Positions 1-9,858 are shown, numbered from the stretch's first letter. The stretch is DNA of 64,000 bases from JAUVKT01 sp942491535 (GCA_942491535.1 CALOBV010000024.1:394019-458018), one strand, 5' to 3'. Notes: a model not told the origin generated them from the letters alone. Numbers and translations: made by a program.

Positions 1-2
1 AC

Positions 3-287
3 TACCTTGAGCACCAAAAAGTTGTTAAAAGACATGCCGGTAAGGCCGTCGCCGGAATAAGCATAGACACTGAAGACCCGGCAGAGGTATTGAAATACAA
101 GGAATTGCATGAGAAAATTGCAAAAATTATCGAGAAACTTCCTGAAAGATGTGCCAGGATATTTTGTATGAGCCGGTTTGAAGGTCTTAAATATTCTGAA
201 ATTGCAGAAGAACTTTCAATATCGGTAAAAACAGTAGAAGCAAACATGGGCAAAGCCCTGAAGGAATTTAGAAACGAGTTACTTTAA
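3..287 (+). CDS. ECF RNA polymerase sigma factor, C-terminal part (5' end outside window)
   Basis: The reading frame is open from the first bases of the window and ends just before the FecR gene. The visible part is sigma-70 region 4: it carries a helix-turn-helix of the form KYSEIAEELSISVKTVE followed by a basic helix, which binds the -35-like promoter element in ECF factors. In Bacteroidota such sigma factors are held by a FecR-type anti-sigma factor encoded directly downstream, as here (3-bp gap). The start and region 2 lie upstream of the window. An ATG-less internal TTG at position 90 is not a convincing start because homology runs through it. Confidence 0.85.
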   Translation, partial: YLEHQKVVKRHAGKAVAGISIDTEDPAEVLKYKELHEKIAKIIEKLPERCARIFCMSRFEGLKYSEIAEELSISVKTVEANMGKALKEFRNELL

Positions 288-290
288 GTT

Positions 291-1277
291 ATGAATAAGA
301 CAAATAAATATACGGAGAGAGACTGGGAAGAGATTGCATCTTACCTGTCGGGCGAGAATAAAACGAAAAGTGAACTTGTTAAGAGTTTTCTCGACAACAG
401 GGGCAGCGAAATTGAAAATTATTGGACAATGATTAATAATAACAGAGCGAATGATAATATAAACACTGACAGGGCCTGGGACAAACTATTTACCAGGTTA
501 AATAATGATAATCTGGTGGGGGAGAAAACAGTGCATACACCGCTCTGGACTCAGGTATTAAGGATTGCTGCAGTTGTAATAATACTGGCAGCAACTACCT
601 TCACTATAAGATTTTTTGTTAAAAACGATGGAAGCCCGGATCTGACAGTAGTAGCAACATCAATATCTGAAAAAAACAGAATTATTAATCTTCCCGACGG
701 TAGTGTAATTACACTCAACCGTAACAGTGAACTTAATTTCCCCGACAACTTTGATGATGATATCAGAAAAGTTGAGCTAAGAGGGGAAGCTTTCTTTGAG
801 ATTAAAGCTGATCCTTTAAAACCATTTATTGTCGATGCAGGGAATGCCCGGGTTAAAGTACTGGGAACATCCTTTAATGTAATAACAGATAATGAGAATA
901 GTGAAACTGAAGTTTTTGTTGAATCAGGGAGGGTTATGCTTTATAATTCTGATGGTGACTGTAATATAACACTTGAGCCAGGCTATATAGGAACAATTAA
1001 TAAATCTGAACCTACCAGCAGGGTAAATAATAATCCCAACTATATGTCATGGAATACCAATATTCTTACATACAACGGAGTAAGGCTGGAGCAGGTATTC
1101 TATGATCTTAAAAGGACTCATAATATAAGTATTGAAGTCACATCCGATTCAATTCTTGACCATTTAATCACAACCGAGTTCAGGGATAATACAGCCGAAG
1201 TTATAATTCAGTCAATATGCACCAGTTTTAATCTGGGTTTTGAGAAAAAGGAAGGAATTTACTACCTTTCAAATTAG
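291..1277 (+). CDS. FecR-family anti-sigma factor
   Basis: This 328-residue protein is the membrane anti-sigma partner of the preceding ECF sigma factor. A cytoplasmic N-terminal part (about residues 1-85) is followed by one transmembrane helix (about 88-109), a periplasmic FecR domain (about 120-215, with the family-typical LPDGSVITLN and GEAFFEI segments) and a C-terminal DUF4974-type domain (about 255-325) that resembles the STN fold. The length and order are normal for the family. In the known systems it senses the state of an outer-membrane partner and releases the sigma factor. The next gene encodes an STN-domain protein, the probable partner. Confidence 0.92.
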   Translation: MNKTNKYTERDWEEIASYLSGENKTKSELVKSFLDNRGSEIENYWTMINNNRANDNINTDRAWDKLFTRLNNDNLVGEKTVHTPLWTQVLRIAAVVIILAATTFTIRFFVKNDGSPDLTVVATSISEKNRIINLPDGSVITLNRNSELNFPDNFDDDIRKVELRGEAFFEIKADPLKPFIVDAGNARVKVLGTSFNVITDNENSETEVFVESGRVMLYNSDGDCNITLEPGYIGTINKSEPTSRVNNNPNYMSWNTNILTYNGVRLEQVFYDLKRTHNISIEVTSDSILDHLITTEFRDNTAEVIIQSICTSFNLGFEKKEGIYYLSN

Positions 1278-1295
1278 CAATTATTTATACCCCCG

Positions 1296-2864
1296 ATGAC
1301 TGAGGGTGAAACAATAAGATCGATTCAAGCCACAAGATACCTGGCCGCCATTATATTTTTAATGGTGGCTTTTAGCATATCTGTAATTGCACAAAACAAT
1401 GTACTTCTCCGGGAAGTGTCTGTAAATATGACTAATGTTAAAAAACAAGCCATATTTCAATCACTAACAAAGCAGAGCGGTTTTACCTTCACCTACGACA
1501 CGGAGTTAATAAAACCATATGAAATAACGTCTGTTAACCTGCGCGGAGCAAGCCTGAAATCAGTTCTGGATAGCATCTTTGCAGGCAAAAATTTTGGCTA
1601 TTCTGTTATAGAAAATCACATTATTATCTATAAAAAAATTGATAACACCACCCCTATGATCAAAGAGAAAGGGGAATCTTCTGTTTACCTTATATCCGGG
1701 ACGATAGTTGAATCGTCAACTTCCAAGCCACTTCCATATGCAACAATAGGAATTTATAAAAGAGGCATGGGAACAATATCAAATGAAGAAGGTGATTTTA
1801 ACTTAAAAGTAACTGAAAACACTTTAAACGACTCATTAATAATATCATACCTGGGTTTTATTGATCGAACAATCCCGGTAAGCCAGGCCATAGAAAATCA
1901 CTATATTATAGAGCTGGAGAGAGATTATATACCTATACCTGAAATAATCATCCGCTCCCGCGAACCCCTCGACCTGATAGACAAGATCCATAGAAATATT
2001 GAGAAGAATTACGGCTCATCTCCTGCCCTGCTAAAAGCATTTTACAGGGAATCTGTTTCAAAAAGAAATAAAATCCAGCTCTATTCGGAAGCTGTAATAA
2101 ATATTTACAAAAGTCCTTACACGAAATCATTTAAGACAGACCAGATAAGTATCCATAAAAGCAGGAAAATAGAAAATGTCGACAAAACCGATACCCTTTT
2201 AATAAAACTTCAGGCCGGCCTGGATGCATGTCTTGAACTGGATGGGATAAAAAACACCTTCGACTTTTTTAATCCTCTAAATTACACTGATTATACTTTC
2301 AGGATGACAGATATTGTCAATATCGGTACAGAGGCAGCCTATGTTGTTGAATTTTCACAAAAGGATAATATTTCCAATAATGCCCTCTACCAGGGATCTA
2401 TCTATATTAATACCGTCAACTATGGAGTACATTCTTTTGATTTTGAAATAAACCCGGATTATATTAATATTCTGAGCAACAATTACATAAAAGAATCATC
2501 AAGAGGCTTTAGTGTAAAGCTAAGAAAGGTCAGATACAGAGTAGATTACAGGTATGTAAATAACAGATATTTTCTGAATCATGTTAGGGGGGATATGGAA
2601 TTTTACGCCAGAAAAAAGAAAAAAGTCTTTGGCAATAATTATAATATTATTTTCGAAATGGCTGTTACGGGTATAGACACAGTCAATGTGGAAAGATTTA
2701 CAAAAGACCAAATAGTACCAAGACAGACTGTCCTATGGGAAACCATTAACGGATACGACAGAGAATTCTGGGGAATAGATAACTACGTTCAACCCGAACT
2801 CGACATTCAGGAAGCCCTTAAACAGATTAATGCCCGACTGGGTGAATTCAAAAAAGAAGATTAA
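1296..2864 (+). CDS. STN and carboxypeptidase-regulatory-like domain protein (no TonB barrel)
   Basis: The 522-residue product has an N-terminal hydrophobic segment (about residues 14-32, ending VIAQ, a likely signal peptide), an STN domain (about 45-108) and a carboxypeptidase-D regulatory-like beta-sandwich (about 130-210). About 300 residues follow, rich in aromatic residues and basic-Tyr patterns, that I cannot assign to a named domain. It is too short and lacks the plug and barrel of a SusC/TonB receptor. It lies 19 bp after the FecR gene, so it is probably the envelope partner of this sigma/anti-sigma pair. What it binds cannot be read from the sequence. Confidence 0.8.
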   Translation: MTEGETIRSIQATRYLAAIIFLMVAFSISVIAQNNVLLREVSVNMTNVKKQAIFQSLTKQSGFTFTYDTELIKPYEITSVNLRGASLKSVLDSIFAGKNFGYSVIENHIIIYKKIDNTTPMIKEKGESSVYLISGTIVESSTSKPLPYATIGIYKRGMGTISNEEGDFNLKVTENTLNDSLIISYLGFIDRTIPVSQAIENHYIIELERDYIPIPEIIIRSREPLDLIDKIHRNIEKNYGSSPALLKAFYRESVSKRNKIQLYSEAVINIYKSPYTKSFKTDQISIHKSRKIENVDKTDTLLIKLQAGLDACLELDGIKNTFDFFNPLNYTDYTFRMTDIVNIGTEAAYVVEFSQKDNISNNALYQGSIYINTVNYGVHSFDFEINPDYINILSNNYIKESSRGFSVKLRKVRYRVDYRYVNNRYFLNHVRGDMEFYARKKKKVFGNNYNIIFEMAVTGIDTVNVERFTKDQIVPRQTVLWETINGYDREFWGIDNYVQPELDIQEALKQINARLGEFKKED

Positions 2865-3871
2865 TAGCTATCCAGTATCCTGTATAACTCAACCAGATCA
2901 GGGGTGAGTATTATTTCGGTTCTTCTGTTTTTCTGTCGCGCTGTACTATTTTTACCCGGATCAACAGGCAGATATTCTCCTCTCCCCGAAGCAGTAAGTC
3001 TCCTGGGATCAATTCCTGAGCCCTCCAATAAGACCCTCACCACTGTGGTTGCACGCTTAACACTTAAATCCCAGTTATCCTGGATAGGCCCTCCGGAAGA
3101 AATATAGGGAACATCATCTGTATGACCCTCTATTGTAATCTGGATATCTTTATTTCGGGCAAGTACTGCTGCCAGTTTTTGCAATGCATCCTTCCCATTT
3201 GCATCAATATTATATGAACCGGTTCTGAACAGCAGTTCTTCGTCAAGTGAAACATATACCTTACCATTTTTCATCGACACAGTCAGCCCGTTATTCTCAA
3301 ACCCAAATAAGGCAGCAGAAACCTTTTCTTTTAAATCTTTTACTGCCTTCTGCTGGGCATCAAGTATTTGTTCGAGCTCAAGAAGCCTTGCATTACGTCT
3401 GTCAAGTTCATAAGTTAACTGGTCGAGATCAGTCTTTTTTGCTTCCATGTTTAATTCAAGCTGTTTTAGCAAATCCTCCTTGTCCTGTAAATTTTTCTGG
3501 GCTGTCTGCAACTCTCTGAGCAACTTTCTTGTTTCTTCAACATTACCCCTGATAAGATCCTCCTGGGCCTTCTGCAGGTCTGCATAGCTCTTGCTCAGGT
3601 TATTATACTCATCCTTTGCCTCTTCAACTTCTGTCTCCAGTTTCTCCTTATCTCCTTCCATGCCTCCCAGTTGCTCTTCTAGTTCTGCGATCCTGGCCTC
3701 CATTTCACGATTACTCATGGCCAGATCAAGATTTTTTATCTTGAAGTCGTCTCTTTCGTTCATATATCCAACACTCCTGTCGTGCAGGGTATTATATTTT
3801 CCTCCGGGCACACATGCTCCTGATAGCAGGATTAACACAAAAAACACTATTAAACCAGAATTTTTCTTCAT
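2861..3871 (-). CDS. OmpA-family lipoprotein with long coiled coil
   Basis: A lipoprotein signal peptide ends in the lipobox LSGAC (Cys20). A long heptad-rich coiled coil rich in Glu, Lys and Leu spans about residues 40-190. The C-terminal OmpA-like peptidoglycan-binding domain (about 205-325) contains the family segments IEGHTDD and RRTEIIL. It should tether the outer membrane to peptidoglycan. The length (336 residues) suits this family. The gene converges on the STN-protein gene with a 4-bp overlap and lies opposite dxs. I infer a structural envelope role. Confidence 0.9.
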   Translation of the reverse strand: MKKNSGLIVFFVLILLSGACVPGGKYNTLHDRSVGYMNERDDFKIKNLDLAMSNREMEARIAELEEQLGGMEGDKEKLETEVEEAKDEYNNLSKSYADLQKAQEDLIRGNVEETRKLLRELQTAQKNLQDKEDLLKQLELNMEAKKTDLDQLTYELDRRNARLLELEQILDAQQKAVKDLKEKVSAALFGFENNGLTVSMKNGKVYVSLDEELLFRTGSYNIDANGKDALQKLAAVLARNKDIQITIEGHTDDVPYISSGGPIQDNWDLSVKRATTVVRVLLEGSGIDPRRLTASGRGEYLPVDPGKNSTARQKNRRTEIILTPDLVELYRILDSY

Positions 3872-3987
3872 GAATAAAATATTTTGATCGATTATTTTAA
3901 ATATATAACAATTATCCCCCGTGCTTATTTCACAAAAATAAGAAATTCCCTCATGTAGTTACTCAAAGAGATGGCAATAATATTTTA

Positions 3988-3995
3988 TATATTTG
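3988..3995 (+). promoter_or_regulatory. Candidate -7 box for dxs
   Basis: TATATTTG fits the Bacteroidota -7 consensus TAnnTTTG and lies 26 bp before the dxs start. No convincing -33 TTG was found at the usual spacing, so the call is weak. Confidence 0.3.
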
Positions 3996-4021
3996 CATCG
4001 CTATAGATATAATCACCACAA

Positions 4022-5911
4022 ATGCAAGATCTCCTAAATAGTATCTCCTCTCCCGAGGACCTTAGAAAATTAAAAAAGGAAGATCTGATTGAGGTAAGTA
4101 AACAGCTCCGGCAATTTATTATCGACATTGTCAGTACTAACCCCGGTCATTTCGGTGCCAGCCTGGGCGTTGTTGAGCTCACAGTTGCATTGCATTATGT
4201 GTATAATACCCCCTTTGATAAGATTATCTGGGATGTTGGACACCAGGCTTATGGACATAAGATTCTGACAGGCAGAAAGGATATTTTCCATACAAACAGG
4301 AAATACAAGGGCATAAGTGGTTTTCCGAAAATGTCTGAAAGCGAGTACGACGCGTTTGGTGTAGGCCATTCATCTACCTCTATTTCGGCAGCTCTTGGAA
4401 TGGCCACTGCAGCAAAACAGGCAGGCGACGACAGAAAGATTGTTGCGATAATCGGTGATGGGGCAATGACAGCCGGACTGGCCTTTGAAGGCTTAAATAA
4501 TGCAGGTATTGAGAATTCCGATTTGCTTGTAATACTCAACGATAATAATATGGCCATAGATCCCAATGTGGGGGCCCTGAAAGAATATCTCCTCGATATC
4601 ACTACCAGCAAGACTTACAACAAGTTTAAGGATGATATGTGGAATATTCTTGGCAAAATAAGCAAACTCGGACCTAATGCACAGGAACTGGCCTCAAAGC
4701 TTGAGGGGGGACTAAAAAGCACTCTGCTTAAACAATCCAATTTGTTTGAGGCTATGAACTTCAGGTACTTCGGCCCTATTGACGGACACGATGTATTATA
4801 CCTTACAAGGGTTCTGAATGATATGAAAAGAATCCCTGGCCCGAAGATTCTGCACTGCGTAACTCAGAAAGGTAAGGGATTTAAACAGGCCGAGCTTAAC
4901 CAGACTGCTTTCCACGCACCTGGTAAATTTGATAAAAACACGGGGCAGCTGGTAAAATCGCCCTCAAATGGTCCCCAGCCTCTTAAGTACCAGGATATTT
5001 TCGGTCATACCATTCTTGAACTTGCAAGACAGAATGAGAAAATTGTTGGCATAACTCCTGCCATGCCATCGGGCTGTTCGCTCAATATTATGATGAAGGA
5101 GATGCCGGAAAGGGCCTTTGATGTAGGTATCGCAGAACAACATGCCGTAACATTTTCTGCCGGATTGGCTACCCTGGGCAAGATCCCCTTCTGTAATATT
5201 TATTCATCATTTATGCAGAGGGCATACGACCAGGTTATTCATGATGTGGCACTACAAAATCTGCATGTGGTTTTTTGTCTCGACCGGGGTGGCCTTGTGG
5301 GCTCAGATGGAGCTACTCATCATGGATTTTTCGACATTTCCTACCTTCGGACTGTACCTAATATTGTTGTTTCAGCCCCAATGAATGAAATTGAGCTAAG
5401 AGACCTTATGTATACAGCGCAGCTCGAAAAAAACAAAAGCCCTTTCAGCATAAGATACCCCAGGGGTTCAGGTTTATTCAGCAAATGGAGAGAACCATTC
5501 TGCGAAATACAGGTAGGTAAATCAAGAATTATTAAAGATGGTAAAGATGTCGCCATTCTAAGTTTTGGACATCCGGGTAATTTCGTTGTTGAAGCAAATA
5601 AAAAACTCGAAAAAGAGGGAATTTCTGCAGCACACTATGATATGAGATTTGCACAGCCACTTGATGAAGAAGCTCTCCATTCAATATTTAAGAGATTCAA
5701 AAAAGTTATTACTGTTGAAGACGGAATGTTAAAAGGCGGTTTCGGGAGTGCCATTATAGAGTTTATGAGCGATAATGGATATAGTGCCCATGTTAAAAGA
5801 CTGGGAATACCTGATTTTTTTATTGAACAGGGAACACAGGAAGAACTGATTGCTGAATGCGGATTCGACAGGGATGGAATAATTAAGACAGTGAGGGAAT
5901 TAGTAAAATAG
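4022..5911 (+). CDS. dxs: 1-deoxy-D-xylulose-5-phosphate synthase
   Basis: The enzyme condenses pyruvate with glyceraldehyde 3-phosphate, the first step of the MEP isoprenoid pathway, using thiamine diphosphate. The 629-residue length is typical. The N-terminal part holds the thiamine-diphosphate motif GDGAMTAG (about residue 144) and the DVGHQAYGHKILTGR segment. The central part has GIAEQHAVTFSAGLA and the C-terminal transketolase-like domain carries the DRGGLVGSDGATHHG segment. It is followed after 9 bp by the POT-like transporter on the same strand, so the two may be cotranscribed. Confidence 0.97.
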   Translation: MQDLLNSISSPEDLRKLKKEDLIEVSKQLRQFIIDIVSTNPGHFGASLGVVELTVALHYVYNTPFDKIIWDVGHQAYGHKILTGRKDIFHTNRKYKGISGFPKMSESEYDAFGVGHSSTSISAALGMATAAKQAGDDRKIVAIIGDGAMTAGLAFEGLNNAGIENSDLLVILNDNNMAIDPNVGALKEYLLDITTSKTYNKFKDDMWNILGKISKLGPNAQELASKLEGGLKSTLLKQSNLFEAMNFRYFGPIDGHDVLYLTRVLNDMKRIPGPKILHCVTQKGKGFKQAELNQTAFHAPGKFDKNTGQLVKSPSNGPQPLKYQDIFGHTILELARQNEKIVGITPAMPSGCSLNIMMKEMPERAFDVGIAEQHAVTFSAGLATLGKIPFCNIYSSFMQRAYDQVIHDVALQNLHVVFCLDRGGLVGSDGATHHGFFDISYLRTVPNIVVSAPMNEIELRDLMYTAQLEKNKSPFSIRYPRGSGLFSKWREPFCEIQVGKSRIIKDGKDVAILSFGHPGNFVVEANKKLEKEGISAAHYDMRFAQPLDEEALHSIFKRFKKVITVEDGMLKGGFGSAIIEFMSDNGYSAHVKRLGIPDFFIEQGTQEELIAECGFDRDGIIKTVRELVK

Positions 5912-5920
5912 TAAAAAGCC

Positions 5921-7234
5921 ATGGCACAGGGAGCAAATACCTGGAAATTTTCACGTCCATTCTGGACAGCCAACATAGTTGAACTACTTGAGAGAGCTGC
6001 CTACTACGGTATGTTTATAGTTGTAACCCTTTACCTGTCGAGGGAAGTGGGTTATAATGATATCTGGGCAGCATGGATAGCCGGAGGCTTCTCAGCAGGG
6101 CTATATTTCCTTCCCCCTTTCAGTGGTGCCTATGCAGATAAGATAGGTTTCCGTAAAGCACTTCTCCTGGCTTTCGGATTGCTTACTATTGGTTATTTCG
6201 GACTGGGAGCACTCCCATATAAATCGACAGTTATTCCCTCTATGCTTGTTGTAATGGTTGGTGGATCCTTTATTAAATCAGTTATTACAGGTACCGTCGC
6301 AAAAGAAACATCAGAAGCAAACCGGGCAAGGGGATTCTCAATATTTTATGCTATGGTAAATATCGGGTCCTTCTCGGGTAAAACGCTCGTATACCCTATA
6401 AGGCTAGAGCTGGGACTGGTATATGTAAACTTCCTTTCTGCGGCATTTACACTGCTTGCATTAATTGTTGTCTTTTTCTTTTACAAAAGTAACAAAACTG
6501 AAGGTGAAGGAAAATCAATAAGGGAGATATGGCAGGGATTTGGCCGATTGTTCAAACAACCTCGTCTGATCGCTCTGATATTAATTATCAGTGGCTTCTG
6601 GATGGTACAGCATCAATTGTATGCTACCATGCCAAAATACGTTATCCGACTCGTGGGAGAGTCGGCCGCACCATCATGGTACGCCAATGTTAATCCACTC
6701 GTTGTAGTTCTTACGGTTGTGTTTATAACACAGTTAATGAGAAAAAAATCGGCGCTAACCTCAATGACAATAGGCATGCTTATAATGCCGGTATCTGCTC
6801 TTGCCATGGCTTCGGGAAAGTTATTTGAAGCTAATGGTTCAGAGCTTGGTTTTCTTGGCATGCACCCTGTCGCATTTATGATGATAGTTGGAATAATTCT
6901 CCAGGGCCTGGCCGAGACTTTTATCTCTCCCCGATTCCTGGAATACTTTAGTTTCCAGGCTCCGAAAGGAGAAGAAGGTCTATACCTGGGCTTCAGTCAT
7001 ACTCATTCGTTTATTTCGGCCCTTCTGGGCTTTGGTATATCGGGTTATCTTCTCGATAGGTTTTGTCCCGACCCGAATACCCTGACCGAAATCGAAAAAT
7101 TAACTGCCTACGATCATGCTCACTATATCTGGTATGTTTTTGCAGGAATAGTTTCAGTTGCAGCTTTAGCATTAATTATCTATGGTATTGTGACAAGGCA
7201 TATCGACAGTAAAAAGCAAACTATAAAAGAATAA
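5921..7234 (+). CDS. MFS transporter, POT/PTR-like
   Basis: A 437-residue integral membrane protein with about 12 predicted transmembrane helices. Helix 1 carries ELLERAAYYGM (about residues 21-31), which resembles the E-R-x-x-Y-Y-G motif of proton-dependent oligopeptide transporters. A loop after helix 2 carries the MFS-type D-K-I-G-F-R-K signature. The substrate cannot be deduced; peptides or a related proton-coupled solute are plausible. The gene starts 9 bp after dxs with no terminator between them, so it is probably cotranscribed, though no functional link is evident. Confidence 0.8.
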   Translation: MAQGANTWKFSRPFWTANIVELLERAAYYGMFIVVTLYLSREVGYNDIWAAWIAGGFSAGLYFLPPFSGAYADKIGFRKALLLAFGLLTIGYFGLGALPYKSTVIPSMLVVMVGGSFIKSVITGTVAKETSEANRARGFSIFYAMVNIGSFSGKTLVYPIRLELGLVYVNFLSAAFTLLALIVVFFFYKSNKTEGEGKSIREIWQGFGRLFKQPRLIALILIISGFWMVQHQLYATMPKYVIRLVGESAAPSWYANVNPLVVVLTVVFITQLMRKKSALTSMTIGMLIMPVSALAMASGKLFEANGSELGFLGMHPVAFMMIVGIILQGLAETFISPRFLEYFSFQAPKGEEGLYLGFSHTHSFISALLGFGISGYLLDRFCPDPNTLTEIEKLTAYDHAHYIWYVFAGIVSVAALALIIYGIVTRHIDSKKQTIKE

Positions 7235-7449
7235 GTTCAATTTCTTTTCAAGCTATAGAGCTGTACTTAAATGCTTGGAGCAAACAGCTTTAACTGTTCC
7301 TTCAGATCTCCGGGTTACATTTCTTCTTCCTGCATAAATAAGCTATTTAAACACTTCAGTTAAAAATGGCCATATAATTGTTATTGTGCTTACTTTAAAT
7401 CCAAATATTATGTTACTTTGAAATTCGAAATTTTTAAGTAGTCTGTTAA

Positions 7450-9063
7450 ATGAGTAAGAAAAAAAGAATCTTATACAGTATTGTTACGGGAGTCCTCCTG
7501 GCACCCGCCTGGTTTACATGGGGTAGTGGTTTAATATTATTAATAGCCCTTGTCCCTTTATTATTAGTAGAGGACGATCTGCATAAGGTAAATGGGAAGG
7601 CAAGGGGACGGTACTGGCTCCCTGCATTGAGCTTTTTGATATTTAATATCCTCACTACATGGTGGGTTAAAAACGCCTCATTCGCTGGTCTCCTGGTAGC
7701 TCTGGCTGTAAACACTTTTATGATGACTACGCCATTCTGGCTCTTTACCTTTACCAGGAGGAAAATGGGCGACAGAATAGGATATTTCTCTTTACTCGCA
7801 TACTGGCTTGCAATGGAATACTTCTACCTGCATGCTGAGATATCATGGACATGGCTTAATCTCGGTAATGGATTCGCTAACGATATCCGGCTTATTCAGT
7901 GGTATGAATATACAGGCACACTTGGTGGAACATTATGGATATTACTCTCAAATCTCGGGATCTTCTTTATTATCAAGAAACTTAGATCGGGTAAGAGCTA
8001 TAAGAGTATACTTAAACTTAGAATATCTGTAGCAGCCTTAATTCTTGTCCCGGTACTTTTCTCAATAATCAGGTTTTATCAATACAAAGAAGAGGATAAT
8101 CCTTATGAGATCGTGGTGGTGCAGCCCAATATTGACCCCTACCAGAAATTCAATGATATACCTGTTGAGGAACAATTGGAGATCTATTTCAGGATAGCTG
8201 ATTCTCTTGCAGATGATAACACCGATTATATTGTTGCACCCGAGACCTTTATTAATAACCAGATATGGCTTCACACGATTGAATTAAATCCAAGTATCAA
8301 GTCATTACGCAGGTTCTCCGAGAAATATCCAAAGGCCAAGCAGATAGTGGGTATAACATGTTATGGGATGTATACCAAAGAAGATAAGAGCGAGACAGCC
8401 CAGGAGCTGCGCGAGAACCTTTTTTACGACAGTTTCAATACAGGTATACAGATCGATACAACCGACTTTATTCCCTATTACCATAAATCGCAGCTTGTTG
8501 TTGGCGTTGAAAAAATGCCATACACAAAATACCTGGGCTTTCTACGCAAAATAATGCTGAATCTGGGAGGAACATTCAGATCACACGGCTCGCAGGATTA
8601 CCGCGATACCTTTATTAGTCCACAGGATAGTATCAGGATAGCTCCGGTAATCTGTTATGAATCAATCTTTGGTGAGTATGTTACAGAATATATAAGGGAA
8701 AAAGAGGGCGATTTTATTTTTGTAATAACAAACGACGGTTGGTGGGGCGACACCCCTGGATATAAACAGCACAATTCATTTAGTGCATTACGTGCCATCG
8801 AGAACAGGCGTTCTGTAGCCAGGAGTGCAAATACCGGGATATCGGCCTTCTTTAACCAGAAAGGAGAGATCCTGCAATCACTTGGATGGTGGGAAAGAGA
8901 TGGAATAAAGGCAACATTAAATGCCAACGATAAACTTACCTTTTATACCAGGAATGGAGATTATATTGGGCGAATGGCATCAGTCCTGGCAATTATTATT
9001 ATTGCATACACTATTACCCGGGTATTTTTCCCCGGGAAAAGTATTTTCAGGGAAAAAATCTAA
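7450..9063 (+). CDS. lnt: Apolipoprotein N-acyltransferase
   Basis: Lnt transfers the third acyl chain to the N-terminal cysteine of outer-membrane lipoproteins in the inner membrane. The first 210 residues form several transmembrane helices. The remainder is a carbon-nitrogen hydrolase domain, with the catalytic Glu in VAPETF (about residue 265) and the catalytic Cys in PVICYESIFGEYV (about residue 402). The segment FVITNDGWWGDTPG is also family-typical. The length (537 residues) is normal. The gene stands alone, and the 215 bp before it hold no recognisable feature apart from a weak TACTTTG at about 7414. Confidence 0.93.
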   Translation: MSKKKRILYSIVTGVLLAPAWFTWGSGLILLIALVPLLLVEDDLHKVNGKARGRYWLPALSFLIFNILTTWWVKNASFAGLLVALAVNTFMMTTPFWLFTFTRRKMGDRIGYFSLLAYWLAMEYFYLHAEISWTWLNLGNGFANDIRLIQWYEYTGTLGGTLWILLSNLGIFFIIKKLRSGKSYKSILKLRISVAALILVPVLFSIIRFYQYKEEDNPYEIVVVQPNIDPYQKFNDIPVEEQLEIYFRIADSLADDNTDYIVAPETFINNQIWLHTIELNPSIKSLRRFSEKYPKAKQIVGITCYGMYTKEDKSETAQELRENLFYDSFNTGIQIDTTDFIPYYHKSQLVVGVEKMPYTKYLGFLRKIMLNLGGTFRSHGSQDYRDTFISPQDSIRIAPVICYESIFGEYVTEYIREKEGDFIFVITNDGWWGDTPGYKQHNSFSALRAIENRRSVARSANTGISAFFNQKGEILQSLGWWERDGIKATLNANDKLTFYTRNGDYIGRMASVLAIIIIAYTITRVFFPGKSIFREKI

Positions 9064-9231
9064 GCCAAATTTATGCAGCCTTTGGGAGTTATTCTGTGCC
9101 CTTACCCTGGCTGGCATATTTTATTAAGTATTAATAAACAAAGTCATCAGCCTATCCAGATCGATAACAGGAGTTTATTTATAACAAAGGAATTCGACCT
9201 GTGGATATATTATATCATTCATGCATTCAAC

Positions 9232-9260
9232 AAAAAAAGTCCCGCCAAAACTGGCGGGAC
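9232..9260 (-). terminator. Rho-independent terminator of the cold-shock gene
   Basis: On the minus strand an 8-bp perfect stem (GTCCCGCC / GGCGGGAC, 9239-9246 and 9253-9260) with a 6-nt loop is followed by seven T. It lies 30 bp downstream of the cold-shock stop codon. Confidence 0.85.
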
Positions 9261-9290
9261 CAAAATTATAAATGATTTATAATGGATAAA

Positions 9291-9482
9291 CTATGCTAGT
9301 TTAACATTTACTGCATTTAGTCCTTTTTTGCCCTCTTGCAAATCGAAGGTTACTTCGTCATCTTCATTGATTGTGTCTGTTAATCCTGAAGAATGTACAA
9401 AATACTCTTCTGTTGAGTTTGCGTCTTTAATGAAACCGAATCCTTTAGCCTCATTATAAAATTTTACTGTTCCGTTGTTCAT
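9291..9482 (-). CDS. Cold-shock domain protein (CspA family)
   Basis: A 63-residue single cold-shock OB-fold. It carries the RNA-binding motifs RNP1-like KGFGFIK (about residues 13-19) and RNP2-like YFVHSSGL, and should act as an RNA chaperone in the cytoplasm. The promoter carries the operator shared with the nearby stress genes (9610-9645). The inferred 5' leader is about 90 nt, much longer than for the other members of the group; long leaders are usual for cold-shock genes. A strong terminator follows. Confidence 0.95.
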   Translation of the reverse strand: MNNGTVKFYNEAKGFGFIKDANSTEEYFVHSSGLTDTINEDDEVTFDLQEGKKGLNAVNVKLA

Positions 9483-9581
9483 AATATTGATTTAAATTAA
9501 TGTTAGCAAAAAATATTCTTGCTATTGATATAATAATGTAATTTCCATGTTGCTTATAAATTGGCTTATGAAATTACATTA

Positions 9582-9645
9582 CAAAGATGGTTACTTTTTT
9601 CCGTATAGTGTTACATAACTTCCGATAAAACTTACATTATTCACA
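9582..9645 (-). promoter_or_regulatory. Shared two-part operator and promoter upstream of the cold-shock gene
   Basis: On the minus strand the first half-site TGTGAATAATGTAAG is at 9645-9631 and the second, AAGTTATGTAAC, at 9621-9610. The cores ATGTAA are exactly 21 bp apart. A -7-like CCATCTTTG (9590-9582) begins about 26-30 bp after the second core. The same arrangement is seen at 10817-10881, 11934-11997 and 12264-12331. Confidence 0.7.
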
Positions 9646-9654
9646 TATTTATCA

Positions 9655-9858
9655 TCAGCAAGGTCCGTTTATTAGGACAAAGAGAGAAAATTTGAATAAT
9701 ATCAGAAGACTTTTTTCCCCCTTGATAACTCTCAAAAGAACGGCAATAACTGCAATAACGAGAAGAATATGAATTATTCCGCCAAGATTATAGCCGACAA
9801 ATCCGATTGCCCATGCTATGATTAAAATAACTGCGATAACATAAAGTAAGTTTCCCAT
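9655..9858 (-). CDS. Small membrane protein, lmo0937/DUF5670-like
   Basis: A 67-residue protein with two transmembrane helices (about residues 3-22 and 26-44) separated by a Gly-rich turn, YNLGGIIHILL, typical of the lmo0937 family. The C-terminal tail (about 20 residues) is longer than usual for the family. It is the last gene of an apparent outer-membrane protein-cupin-membrane protein operon (gap of 46 bp). Members are commonly found among stress-induced genes; the molecular function is unknown. Confidence 0.7.
   Translation of the reverse strand: MGNLLYVIAVILIIAWAIGFVGYNLGGIIHILLVIAVIAVLLRVIKGEKSLLILFKFSLFVLINGPC

Noticed and set aside
4070..4611. Antisense frames within dxs
   Set aside because: They lie wholly inside a well-recognised gene on the other strand and show no independent features.
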